Below, in pieces: positions 36,418-44,943 of a DNA stretch of 64,000 nucleotides. The stretch is from Albibeggiatoa sp964388965 (GTDB lineage Bacteria; Pseudomonadota; Gammaproteobacteria; Beggiatoales; Beggiatoaceae). The DNA is taken from assembly GCA_964388965.1 (NCBI GenBank), contig CAYMCP010000003.1:14953-78952 (forward strand), given 5' to 3'. The translations under genes and the position numbers were made by a program. Numbering within the stretch: position 1 is the stretch's first letter; the number at the start of each line of letters is the position of its first letter. The notes under the pieces were generated by a model. The model was not told where the DNA came from. It was given only the letters and a program-made list of their open reading frames with translations, and searched no databases.

Positions 36418-36500
36418 TTATGCAATTGTTTATCGTTCGTCAGCAATCTAGCTTGTTCTGTAAGAACTGTTGCGCAAATAATGGCATGGTGAAAATCCCG
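36405..36500 (-). pseudogene. C-terminal remnant of a PIN-domain (VapC-like) toxin
   Basis: The minus-strand frame encodes RDFHHAIICATVLTEQARLL followed by TNDKQLHNLAH and a stop. The DxxHAxIxATxL...LLTND pattern matches the last third of VapC-type PIN ribonucleases, including the conserved Asp of LLTND. A stop lies just upstream in frame and no start is present. It overlaps the HTH fragment by a few bases. The plus-strand 43-codon frame over this area is likely chance. Confidence 0.55.
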
Positions 36501-36597
36501 TTAGCTGCTCAATGTGAGAGATAAATAAGTTTGGCAATGTTTAGCTAAATTGTGGGATAATGTCGGTTTTAATGTCAGTTATTTTTAGGGAGACGCA

Positions 36598-37080
36598 ATG
36601 CCTTCATTTGATATTGTTTCTGAAGTCGATGCGCACGAAGTCACTAATGCTGTTGATCAAACGAATCGTGAATTAGCAACCCGATTTGATTTTAAAGGCT
36701 CTGATGCCAAAGTAGAATATAATGTAGATAGTCTGACTTTGATTGCAGAAACAGATTTTCAGTTGCAGCAAATTCAAGATATTTTACACATCAAAATGAC
36801 TAAGCGTGGTATCGATATTTTATCCCTAGAAGCCAAGCAGCCGGAATTACAACACAAATCCGCTAAACAAATCATTATGATTAAGCAGGGTGTGGATGCT
36901 GATACCGCAAAAAAGATTGTAAAATGGATAAAAGACACTAAATTGAAAGTACAAGCCTCAATTCAGGGTGAGAAAGTGCGAGTCACTGGCAAAAAGCGTG
37001 ATGATTTGCAACAGGTGATCACGATGCTAAAAGAACAAAAACTCAGTTTACCATTACAATTCATTAATTTTCGAGATTAG
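36598..37080 (+). CDS. yajQ: YajQ family nucleotide/cyclic di-GMP-binding protein
   Basis: A 160-residue protein starting MPSFDIVSEVDAHEVTNAVD, with the family motif ATRFDFKGSDA and the C-terminal RVTGKKRDDLQ and QFINFRD. In Xanthomonas and Pseudomonas, YajQ members bind cyclic di-GMP and influence virulence transcription. Whether this one does is untested. TAGGGAG precedes the ATG. dsbC begins 9 bases after its stop, so the two are cotranscribed. Confidence 0.96.
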   Translation: MPSFDIVSEVDAHEVTNAVDQTNRELATRFDFKGSDAKVEYNVDSLTLIAETDFQLQQIQDILHIKMTKRGIDILSLEAKQPELQHKSAKQIIMIKQGVDADTAKKIVKWIKDTKLKVQASIQGEKVRVTGKKRDDLQQVITMLKEQKLSLPLQFINFRD

Positions 37081-37089
37081 GAGCTTTAC

Positions 37090-37815
37090 ATGCGTTTTAT
37101 ACTATTCAGTTTGTTTTTTTCATTGGCTAGCATCAGTTGGGCGGAAGAGGTGCCTAAAGTGGTGTCGGATACGTTAAAAAATTTAGTCAACGTGCCAAAT
37201 ATTAACATCGATGTTGCTAAATCGCCTATTTCTGGTTTATATGAGGCGACTATTGGTAGTGAGGTGGTTTACATTAGCGAAGATGGTAAGTATTTACTTG
37301 TTGGTGACATTCGTGATACAGCAACCCGTGAAAATATTACCAACCGTAAACGTAATGAATTACGAATGAAAAGTATAGATGATATACCCGATAACGAAAC
37401 TGTTGTGTTTGCACCTCAAAACAAAGTTCAATATACCATTGATGTATTTACCGATGTAGATTGCCCATATTGCGCTAAATTGCATCAAGAAGTGCCTGAA
37501 TTGAATAAAAATGGGGTTAAAGTACGTTATTTAGCATTCCCACGCGCTGGTATGCACTCAGAGACCTATAACACAATGCAATCGATCTGGTGTGCAGAAG
37601 ACCGTCCACAAGCAATGACCAATGCAAAAGCGGATAAACCTATTGCAGAAAAAACGTGTAACAATCCTATTTCAAAACAATATCGTCTAGGTCAGCAAAT
37701 TGGTGTATCTGGTACGCCCGCGATAATTTTACCGAGTGGTGAATTATTACCCGGTTATTTGCCAGCAGCTAAGTTAATTGCGTACTTGAAAGGCGAATTA
37801 GATTCTTTTCGTTAA
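37090..37815 (+). CDS. dsbC: Thiol:disulfide interchange protein DsbC
   Basis: A periplasmic disulfide isomerase. A signal peptide (about 1-18, ending ISWAEE) is followed by the N-terminal dimerisation domain (about 20-85) and a thioredoxin-fold domain with active site C125-P-Y-C128. Cys in SIWCAE and KTCNNP form the structural disulfide, and the cis-Pro is in SGTPAI. GGAG precedes the ATG, overlapping the end of yajQ's transcript. It needs DsbD for reduction, which is not in this window. Confidence 0.95.
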   Translation: MRFILFSLFFSLASISWAEEVPKVVSDTLKNLVNVPNINIDVAKSPISGLYEATIGSEVVYISEDGKYLLVGDIRDTATRENITNRKRNELRMKSIDDIPDNETVVFAPQNKVQYTIDVFTDVDCPYCAKLHQEVPELNKNGVKVRYLAFPRAGMHSETYNTMQSIWCAEDRPQAMTNAKADKPIAEKTCNNPISKQYRLGQQIGVSGTPAIILPSGELLPGYLPAAKLIAYLKGELDSFR

Positions 37816-38136
37816 TTTTCTGATTAGCACCTTTTGTATTCACATTAGCGTGCTATGCGGACAAACAACTTTCTCACCGTTTCTACCAAACAACATTGTT
37901 GTAACTGATCTCGGTGTGGAAGTATGTGCTGTTTTTTTGTTGTAGGCACGCGCAATATTTTGTTATGAGCTTTGTTAGATTAACCGTGTTCATTAGTGTG
38001 GTTAAAGTTAATAAACGTGAACAAAATAGCGTTTGTTAAGAAAAAGTGATCGGATATAAAAATACGCCGAAAATTTTTTGATTAGAGCTTGACTTTCTAA
38101 CTACAAGATAGCATAATGCCAATCCTTTCAAGCAGT
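37816..38136. other. Intergenic region dsbC-tRNA
   Basis: No supported gene. It holds the tRNA promoter at its right end and a loose inverted pair GTGTTCATTAG/AACGTGAACA near 37988-38025. The remainder shows no structure that I can name. Confidence 0.4.
38089..38117 (+). promoter_or_regulatory. Promoter of tRNA-Met
   Basis: A -35 box TTGACT (38089-38094), a 17-base spacer and a -10 box CATAAT (38112-38117) lie 19 bases before the mature tRNA 5' end. Ten of 12 positions match the sigma-70 consensus. Confidence 0.78.
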
Positions 38137-38213
<77 letters not shown>

Positions 38214-38247
38214 TCTTAATTCCCAATAACAAATCTTCCTGTTCGGT

Positions 38248-38640
38248 ATGATGAGACCTAAACCTACGCTTGGTATGCACCATGTCGCTTTAAATGTTTC
38301 TGATGTTAAGGCTTGTGAGCATTTTTATATCAATCTTGTCGGTATGCGTGTTGAGTGGCGACCCGACCCCGATAATGTCTATTTAACTTCAGGCTCTGAT
38401 AACGTAGCTATTCACAAGGCTGCTGAGTCGCTAACTAATAGTAATCAGCATTTAGATCACATTGGCTTCATTATCGAGTCGGTTGAACAGGTTGACTTAT
38501 GGCATGACTATCTGGTCGCAAATGGGGTTAAAATCAAAAATCCACCACGTACACACCGAGATGGAGCACATAGTTTTTATTGCTATGATCCAGATGGTAA
38601 CGTTGTTCAATTTATTTACCATCCACCCCTAATAAATTAA
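38248..38640 (+). CDS. VOC superfamily (glyoxalase/dioxygenase-like) protein
   Basis: A 130-residue single vicinal-oxygen-chelate protein with two beta-alpha-beta-beta-beta modules. Metal-ligand candidates are a His in LGMHHVALNV and the His in HLDHIGF. The usual C-terminal Glu is replaced by Gln in DPDGNVVQFIYHP, so metal binding may be altered. It resembles small VOC proteins annotated as glyoxalases or fosfomycin-resistance-like, but no substrate can be assigned. It follows the tRNA by 34 bases. Confidence 0.82.
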   Translation: MMRPKPTLGMHHVALNVSDVKACEHFYINLVGMRVEWRPDPDNVYLTSGSDNVAIHKAAESLTNSNQHLDHIGFIIESVEQVDLWHDYLVANGVKIKNPPRTHRDGAHSFYCYDPDGNVVQFIYHPPLIN

Positions 38641-38899
38641 TTAGCTTGATAGATAAAATCTAAATTGTCATATTAAAAATAAATAAAAATTGTTAATTCC
38701 AGTTAGCTCATTCCTTGCCTCACCAAACTCTCGCAACCCTAAACGTAAACGTGCTTTCTGGTTTTATTTATCAATTAATAGCAAGCAACACGTATCTTTA
38801 AGTTATCTAATATAGAATTTTCTGATAGTAAAATCATTTTATATCAAAGAGTTAAGCAACACAAATCACGCGAATTAATGATCAATCTTAGATTAAAAC

Positions 38900-38928
38900 T
38901 TGACAATAATAAGCAGTTGCAATAAACA
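38900..38928 (+). promoter_or_regulatory. Possible promoter of the CorB-like gene
   Basis: TTGACA (38900-38905), a 17-base spacer and a weak -10 TAAACA (38923-38928). Transcription from here would start near 38935, past the GTG at 38933, which supports the TTG start at 38960. Confidence 0.45.
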
Positions 38929-38959
38929 GTAGGTGGGCAACAATCATAGGTATGTTTTT

Positions 38960-40252
38960 TTGGACGGATTTCATACAAGTATCCTGTTAGGGATATTGGT
39001 TTTCTTAATTATCGCATCAGGCTTTTTTTCAGCCTCAGAAACAAGCATGATGGCTATTAACCGTTACCGTTTACGTCATCTTGCCGCGAAAAACCACAAA
39101 GCAGCTAAACGCGTTTGTGAGTTACTAGAACGCCCCGACCGATTAATTGGTGTTATTTTATTAGGCAACAATTTTGTCAATATTCTTGCCTCATCTATTG
39201 CTACCGTCATTGCGATTGATCTGATGGGAGAGGCGGGTGTACCCATTGCAGCCGCATTACTGACAGTCTTAATTCTAATTTTTAGCGAAGTCACACCTAA
39301 AACCATCGCCGCAACGAATCCTGAACGCATCGCATTTCCAGCCTCTCTTATTATCAAACCACTACTACAATTATTGTATCCACTTGTTTGGATGCTCAAT
39401 GTCGCAGGAAGTGGTTTATTAAAATTAATGGGTGTATCGCAACTTCATGAGGATAGTCATCGTTTAAGCAGTGATGAATTGCGTACCGTAGTGCATGAAG
39501 CTGAGGGGATTATTCCTAAACGCCATCAGCAAATGTTACTAAGTATTTTGGATTTGGAAAAAGTTACGGTAGACGACATTATGATTCCACGTCACGAAAT
39601 TATTGGAATTGATTTAAATTCACCACTAGACTTGATTCGAGAGCAATTAGCAACAGCACAACATACACGTTTACCACTGTACCGAGAAAATATTGATAAT
39701 GTGATTGGTATCCTACATTTGCGTAAAACAATACGTTTATTTGAGCACGAAACGATTAGCAAAGAAGATTTAGAAAAAATTGCAAAAGATTTATATTTTG
39801 TGCCAGAAGGGACACCTTTAAATACACAATTACTTAATTTTCAAAGACATAAACGTAGAATTGGCTTAGTAGTCAACGAATATGGTGATATTCAAGGTTT
39901 GGTGACTTTGGAGGATATTTTAGAAGAAATTGTTGGCGATTTTACGACCAATCCCTCCGACGTGTTATCTCCAGATTTTCATCCTTTAGATGATGGCAGT
40001 TATTTGGTAGACGGTAGTATTACGATTCGGGAACTTAATCGCGCAATGAAATGGCATTTACCGACCGAAGGACCTAAAACTTTAAATGGATTGATTTTGG
40101 AATATTTAGAAGCAATACCAGAAGCGGGCATTAGTTTACGTTTAGAAGGCTATCCAATGGAAATTATGCAGACTGGTGAGAGAGTCATTAAAACAGTCCG
40201 GGTTTATCCAAATCGCTGGCAACCTGCATCAAAAAAGCTTAATGAGCAATAA
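38960..40252 (+). CDS. CorB/HlyC-CorC family membrane protein (CNNM-like)
   Basis: A predicted magnesium or cobalt transport-related protein. The N-terminal DUF21 domain has about four membrane helices (residues about 5-165) with the motif SASETSMMAINRYRLRHLA. A CBS pair follows (about 200-320) and then a CorC_HlyC domain (about 335-425). It matches E. coli YfjD (CorB). I place the start at TTG 38960, because that aligns with YfjD's N-terminus and lies downstream of the likely promoter. A GTG at 38933 in the same frame would add nine residues. The preceding 292 bases after the VOC gene contain no supported gene. Confidence 0.9.
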   Translation: MDGFHTSILLGILVFLIIASGFFSASETSMMAINRYRLRHLAAKNHKAAKRVCELLERPDRLIGVILLGNNFVNILASSIATVIAIDLMGEAGVPIAAALLTVLILIFSEVTPKTIAATNPERIAFPASLIIKPLLQLLYPLVWMLNVAGSGLLKLMGVSQLHEDSHRLSSDELRTVVHEAEGIIPKRHQQMLLSILDLEKVTVDDIMIPRHEIIGIDLNSPLDLIREQLATAQHTRLPLYRENIDNVIGILHLRKTIRLFEHETISKEDLEKIAKDLYFVPEGTPLNTQLLNFQRHKRRIGLVVNEYGDIQGLVTLEDILEEIVGDFTTNPSDVLSPDFHPLDDGSYLVDGSITIRELNRAMKWHLPTEGPKTLNGLILEYLEAIPEAGISLRLEGYPMEIMQTGERVIKTVRVYPNRWQPASKKLNEQ

Positions 40253-40275
40253 TTTTATACAATTTGAACTCGCGT

Positions 40276-40292
40276 GACGACGCACCGTCGTC
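40276..40292. repeat. Palindrome GACGAC-gcacc-GTCGTC
   Basis: A GC-rich hairpin between convergent genes, followed by CAGGACGCGGCGGC. Another member of the GACGC-type intergenic palindromes. Confidence 0.6.
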
Positions 40293-40324
40293 CAACAGGA
40301 CGCGGCGGCATCAGAATGAGAAGT

Positions 40325-40340
40325 GCAAAATTTATTTTGC
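40325..40340. repeat. Palindrome GCAAAATTTATTTTGC
   Basis: A perfect inverted repeat (GCAAAA/TTTTGC, loop TTTA), preceded by GT, as at 29599. It lies 36 bases past the ppsA 3' end. Confidence 0.55.
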
Positions 40341-40375
40341 CAAAAAGTGAACGATAGCTGTAGAAAACAACAACC

Positions 40376-43300
40376 TCAGCTATTTTCTGCCAAATACAAC
40401 CAAGTCGAAATCACTGAATCGGGATTAAGCGATACACTACTGATACCTTCGTCGATTAGCCACTTAGCAAAATCAACATGATCAGATGGACCTTGACCGC
40501 AAATCCCCACATACTTATTTTGTTGACGGCAGGCTTGAATCGCTTGATGTAATAAAGCTTTTACCGCATCATTACGCTCATCAAACGAATAGGCGACTAG
40601 TCCAGAATCGCGGTCAACTCCCAAAGTCAACTGCGTCATATCGTTTGAGCCTATAGAAAAACCATCAAAATATTCTAAAAATTGTTCTGCTAATAAAGCG
40701 TTTGATGGCAATTCACACATCATAATTAAACGTAAACCATTTTTACCACGCTCTAAACCATTTTGTGCCAATATTTCAATGACTTTTCTAGCCTCATCTA
40801 CGGTGCGAACAAACGGAATCATTAATTCCACGTTAGTTAATCCCATATCATCACGTACTTTACGCATTGCACGGCATTCTAAAGCAAAACAATCTTGAAA
40901 TGATTTAGCGATATAGCGCGACGCACCTCTAAAACCGATCATGGGATTTTCTTCCTCTGGCTCATACTGCTTACCACCAATTAGATTAGCGTACTCGTTA
41001 GATTTAAAATCAGATAAACGCACAATCACAGGTTTTGGATAAAACGCAGCCGCTAATGTAGACACACCTTCTGCTAATTTATCTACATAAAAAATCACCG
41101 GCGTTTCATAACCACTAATATGTTTTTTAATTTGCTTTTTAATTTCAATAGGTTGCTCATCAAAATGTAATAATGCTTTAGGGTGAATGCCAATCATACG
41201 ATTAATAATAAATTCCAAACGCGCCAAACCAATCCCTTGATTCGGGATACTGGCGAAATCAAATGCACGTTCTGGATTACCCACATTCATCATCACTTTA
41301 AACTGAATTTCTGGCATCTCACCTCTATCAGAAGTTGTTACCTCATATTGCAGCTTACCCTTGTAAATGTAACCAGTATCTCCTTCGGCGCATGAAACCG
41401 TTACCATCTCGTTATTAGGTAATTTGTGTGTAGCATCATTACAACCTACTACGGCTGGAATACCTAACTCACGCGCTATAATTGCTGCATGACAATTGTT
41501 GACCAATACGGGCGTATAATTTTCTGTAAATACGATGTAATTATGATGTTCTTCAACGGTGATGTTATATACCCAATCTTGCCCCACATCAGCTACTAAA
41601 TTTACTCGCGCTTGACGGACGTCGCTTTTTAGCAATTTTTGCAAATCTTTTTTCAAAGACTCATCATCCAATCGTCCTAATGTTATCGCTAAACTTTGTT
41701 CATCCAATAAAAAATTATTTTCAATCCGTTTAGCAATTTCTTTATCAGTCGATTCGCGGAACAATTGGCGAGTATTAAAATAGCGAATACCACTTTTTAA
41801 TTGATTGGATTTAATATGCTGTGTATAGGTGCTAAGTTGATCGAGTTGTTCGGCTAGCGTAATCGTGTGTTGATGGGTTTGTTTAACGACTTGTGGCACG
41901 ATACCTACACGCAAACAGGCTACAATGGCTGCTTGTAAATATGCCACTTGATTGACTGTAAAACTGATTTTACCTTGTTTTGCGTAACCTGTATTATCAA
42001 CTAAACCTGCTAAAAAATGATATGCCAATTGCTTATCAGATTTTATCAAGCTGATGATTAATTTTTGTGTATCTAATTTAACGTCTTGTTCATAAGCACT
42101 CAGTTGACACCAATTTTCACCTCCAATGACCTTATCACACGGTATTTGTTGTTGCTGATAGGCTTCGTGGATGTGAACGGCTGCTAATTTTTGCTCGATT
42201 TGTTCGGGGCTAGCAATCGAGCGAATTTGTGGTTTTTCACCTGTTGCTACTTGCCCTAACCAGTAAGCAAGTTCACATTCCTTGTCAGTCGAACAGTATA
42301 ATTGTGGTAACTGTTGCGCTAGCAATAGACAATCTTCATTCTCCAATAGGCGTTGGATTTCAGTATCAACGAGTTTAGCTTGTGACAAATTCAACATTCT
42401 ATGATCAGGAGTCAATGTTAAAGTATTGTCGGACAAACGCCCGGTTTGCGGTACATTGATTTGAATCAAATTACTCATTTTACGCATCGAATGAGTAATG
42501 CGTTTCCACTCAATTTTAAGTGTTTGGCGGTTTAATGCGGGTACTTTTAAATTTTCAAATCCACGTTGATAAATCTCTGCAAATGTCATAAAACCGTGAT
42601 TCGTTAATATTTGAGTATTGCCCGCAAAACAAGTACGACCACCACGATTAGTTACAATAGCAGAGGCACGTTTCATCACAGGCTCCCAATCTGGATCAGT
42701 CATATCGGTTACTAATACGTCTCCTTTCTGTACTAGAGACATCTCTTTGATATTGTGGATAATGCGCACTTTACCTGTACCAATTTTTTGTCCGATACTG
42801 CGCCCTTCGACTAGTAAATCACCTTTTTGTTTCAGAGTAAAACGCTCAACGACCGCGCTATGAATTCGACTTTTCACGGTTTCTGGGCGAGCTTGTAAAA
42901 TATAAATTTTGCCATCATTTCCATCTTTGCCCCATTCAATATCCATCGGACGTTGATAATGACGTTCTATCATCAAGGCTTGACGCGCCAACTCTTCCAC
43001 ATCTTCGTCGGTGATTGAAAATTTCAAACTATCAGATTCTGCTACTTCTACCGTTTTAGTGCTGGTTTCGCCGTAGACCATTTTAATCACTTTACTGCCA
43101 CGATTACGACGCAAAATCGCTGGACGACCTGCTAATAAAGTGTGTTTATGTACATAAAATTCATCTGGATTGACCGAGCCTTGCACAACTGTTTCGCCCA
43201 AACCGTAAGAGGACGTTATAAATACAACATCTTGAAAACCTGATTCTGTATCTAAGGTAAACATTACACCGCTTGCGCCAACGTCGCTACGCACCATGCG

Positions 43301-43867
43301 TTGAATGCCTGCTGAAATAGATATTTCATGGTGGGCAAAGCCTTGATGTACACGATAAGCTATTGCGCGGTCATTGAATAAAGATGCAAATACTTGTTTT
43401 ACTGCGTGTAATACGTTATCTGCACCAACTACATTTAAATATGATTCTTGCTGACCTGCAAAAGAGGCATCAGGTAAATCTTCAGCGGTTGCTGAGGAGC
43501 GTACTGCAACGCTAATATCTTTACCTTCAGTCTTTAAAAGTTGTTGATAAGCCAAACAAATTGCTTGCGCTAATTCAGGTTGAAATGGGGTATTTACTAT
43601 CCATTGACGAATTTGTTGCCCTGTTTTAGTAAGTGCTTCTACATCGTCAACATCCAAGCAAGTTAAGCTATTGTAAATCCGTTGTTGAAGTTTATCTTGC
43701 TGTAAAAATTGATTAAACGCAAAGGCTGTAGTTGCAAAACCATTGGGGACACTTACACCTAAATTATTTAAATGGCTCACCATTTCACCAAGCGAGGCAT
43801 TTTTACCACCGACAGTTGCCACGTCATCTAGTGTAAGCGAAGCAAACCCAATCACATAGCTTTGCAC
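40376..43867 (-). CDS. ppsA: Phosphoenolpyruvate synthase containing an intein
   Basis: PEP synthase makes PEP from pyruvate and ATP, giving AMP and phosphate. The N-terminal nucleotide-binding domain (about 1-340) and swivel domain run up to GGRT (409-412). A 379-residue intein occupies C413-N791. The host resumes CHAAIIARELGIPAVVGC, where H793 is the phosphorylated catalytic His, and then the C-terminal PEP/pyruvate barrel with GSNDMTQL and GICGQGPSD. Without the intein the enzyme is 784 residues, normal for PpsA. The start follows GGAAAAT. Protein splicing is therefore required to make an active enzyme. Confidence 0.95.
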   Translation of the reverse strand: MQSYVIGFASLTLDDVATVGGKNASLGEMVSHLNNLGVSVPNGFATTAFAFNQFLQQDKLQQRIYNSLTCLDVDDVEALTKTGQQIRQWIVNTPFQPELAQAICLAYQQLLKTEGKDISVAVRSSATAEDLPDASFAGQQESYLNVVGADNVLHAVKQVFASLFNDRAIAYRVHQGFAHHEISISAGIQRMVRSDVGASGVMFTLDTESGFQDVVFITSSYGLGETVVQGSVNPDEFYVHKHTLLAGRPAILRRNRGSKVIKMVYGETSTKTVEVAESDSLKFSITDEDVEELARQALMIERHYQRPMDIEWGKDGNDGKIYILQARPETVKSRIHSAVVERFTLKQKGDLLVEGRSIGQKIGTGKVRIIHNIKEMSLVQKGDVLVTDMTDPDWEPVMKRASAIVTNRGGRTCFAGNTQILTNHGFMTFAEIYQRGFENLKVPALNRQTLKIEWKRITHSMRKMSNLIQINVPQTGRLSDNTLTLTPDHRMLNLSQAKLVDTEIQRLLENEDCLLLAQQLPQLYCSTDKECELAYWLGQVATGEKPQIRSIASPEQIEQKLAAVHIHEAYQQQQIPCDKVIGGENWCQLSAYEQDVKLDTQKLIISLIKSDKQLAYHFLAGLVDNTGYAKQGKISFTVNQVAYLQAAIVACLRVGIVPQVVKQTHQHTITLAEQLDQLSTYTQHIKSNQLKSGIRYFNTRQLFRESTDKEIAKRIENNFLLDEQSLAITLGRLDDESLKKDLQKLLKSDVRQARVNLVADVGQDWVYNITVEEHHNYIVFTENYTPVLVNNCHAAIIARELGIPAVVGCNDATHKLPNNEMVTVSCAEGDTGYIYKGKLQYEVTTSDRGEMPEIQFKVMMNVGNPERAFDFASIPNQGIGLARLEFIINRMIGIHPKALLHFDEQPIEIKKQIKKHISGYETPVIFYVDKLAEGVSTLAAAFYPKPVIVRLSDFKSNEYANLIGGKQYEPEEENPMIGFRGASRYIAKSFQDCFALECRAMRKVRDDMGLTNVELMIPFVRTVDEARKVIEILAQNGLERGKNGLRLIMMCELPSNALLAEQFLEYFDGFSIGSNDMTQLTLGVDRDSGLVAYSFDERNDAVKALLHQAIQACRQQNKYVGICGQGPSDHVDFAKWLIDEGISSVSLNPDSVISTWLYLAENS
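41495..42631 (-). other. Intein in PpsA, homing-endonuclease type with degenerate motifs
   Basis: The insert begins C413 (CFAGNTQIL, block A), has the block B Thr/His in TLTPDHRML, and ends with block F/G VYNITVEEHHNYIVF...VLVNN before Cys+1. The penultimate residue is Asn rather than the usual His. Internally FLAGLVDNTGY resembles LAGLIDADG block E, but the second catalytic Asp is Thr, and the first block near ELAYWLGQV is also degenerate, so DNA cutting is doubtful. The insertion point next to the catalytic His matches the PEP-synthase intein site known in Methanocaldococcus jannaschii. Confidence 0.93.
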
Positions 43868-44265
43868 GATATTTTCCTTTTCTTTAGAAGATGAAACAGA
43901 TAGGATAGACGGTCATCATTATATCCCATAAAGATTATTCTATGTGAATTATTAGATTTATTTATAGGGAAATCACATTAAAAATTATCCACCCGCAGCT
44001 AGTACACAAAATTTGTTTTACTGCCCAGCGGAATAATGCTGCACTCTCGAATGTTCCCATCTTTTCAATTTTAGAATCGTTTTATTTATCTTATGAGTTA
44101 CGCGGTTCATACGAAAATTTTACTCTGTATTTGCAACCCACAATAAATTGGGACGCGGAGCGTTCCTGCTGCATCCCAACGGAGAGCATTGGGACGAGGA
44201 ATTTATCAAAGAGTAGAGATTTAAATAATTCTAGTGTGCCACATCTTTTGCGCAATATTTCTTCA
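43868..44265. other. Intergenic region ppsA-lolD with repeats
   Basis: No gene is supported. The left part carries the ppsA leader and an AT-rich palindromic segment near 44006-44040 (ACAAAATTTGTTTTACTGCCC and GCGGAATAATGCTGC). The right part is the dispersed repeat at 44091. Confidence 0.5.
44091..44256. repeat. Dispersed repeat related to the MITE-like element
   Basis: It begins TTATGAGTTACGCGGTTCAT, close to the 26531 terminal repeat, and holds hairpins GGGACGC-gga-GCGTTCC and CCCAA/TTGGG. The inverted phrase CCTCGTCCCAATGCTC is shared with 26571-26586. The minus-strand frame across it reads LVPMLSVGMQQERSA, a phrase common in spurious proteins derived from such repeats. The right end is not clear and may have been lost near the lolD stop. 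Confidence 0.6.
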
Positions 44266-44943
44266 TTAGCTTTGTAATCTACCATCTACCAAATGCAAAG
44301 TTTTATTCATTCTGTCTGCAAGTTTTGGATCATGCGTTACCAATACTAAACTCGTGTCAACTGCTTGATTAAGTTCTAGCATTAACTCGTAGACTTTATA
44401 GGCAGTACGTTGATCTAAATTACCTGTAGGCTCATCTGCTAACAAACAAGTAGGCTTAGTGACTAGTGCCCTCGCAATTGCTGCGCGTTGACGTTCACCA
44501 CCTGACAACTCACTTGGTTTATGTTTCAAACGTTGTCCTAAGCCAACCCGTTCCAATATGTCGGCTGCTTGTAATTCTGCATCTTTCACGCTATCACCAC
44601 GAATCAATAAAGGCATACTCACGTTTTCTAATGCGGTAAATTCGGCTAACAGGTGATGAAATTGATATACAAAACCTAAGTGACGATTGCGCCATAAACC
44701 ACGTTTGGCTGCGCTGAGTTTATTAATTTGTTTACCTGCAATCCAAATATCACCTTTAGTTGGCGTATCTAAACCACCTAGTAAGTGTAATAAGGTACTT
44801 TTACCAGAACCTGAATGTCCGACAATGGCGACTTGTTCACCATTACAAATTAACAAATCAATACCGTGCAACACTTCAACCGATAAATCACCATCGTGAA
44901 AAGTTTTATATAATTGCTGACAAGCCAAGGCAATATTACTCAT
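44266..44943 (-). CDS. lolD: Lipoprotein-releasing ABC transporter ATPase LolD
   Basis: The ATPase of LolCDE, which extracts lipoproteins from the inner membrane for LolA. Walker A GHSGSGKST (about 42-50), signature LSGGERQR, Walker B LLADEPTGNLD and switch His in THD are all present. I start at 44943 (MSNIALACQQLYKTF, 225 residues), overlapping the end of the permease gene by 8 bases. A longer frame lies inside that gene. It is cotranscribed with lolC. Confidence 0.95.
   Translation of the reverse strand: MSNIALACQQLYKTFHDGDLSVEVLHGIDLLICNGEQVAIVGHSGSGKSTLLHLLGGLDTPTKGDIWIAGKQINKLSAAKRGLWRNRHLGFVYQFHHLLAEFTALENVSMPLLIRGDSVKDAELQAADILERVGLGQRLKHKPSELSGGERQRAAIARALVTKPTCLLADEPTGNLDQRTAYKVYELMLELNQAVDTSLVLVTHDPKLADRMNKTLHLVDGRLQS

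Noticed and set aside
36320..36451. 43-codon plus-strand frame after the CHAT gene
   Set aside because: The opposite strand carries recognisable PIN and HTH fragments over the same bases, so this frame is probably a shadow.
38933..38959. GTG start for the CorB-like gene
   Set aside because: It lies only 5 bases after the likely -10 box, and the TTG at 38960 aligns with the family N-terminus. It remains possible if another promoter is used.
44091..44285. 64-codon minus-strand frame ending upstream of lolD
   Set aside because: Its LVPMLSVGMQQ phrase is typical of spurious proteins read from dispersed repeats, and it overlaps the lolD end.
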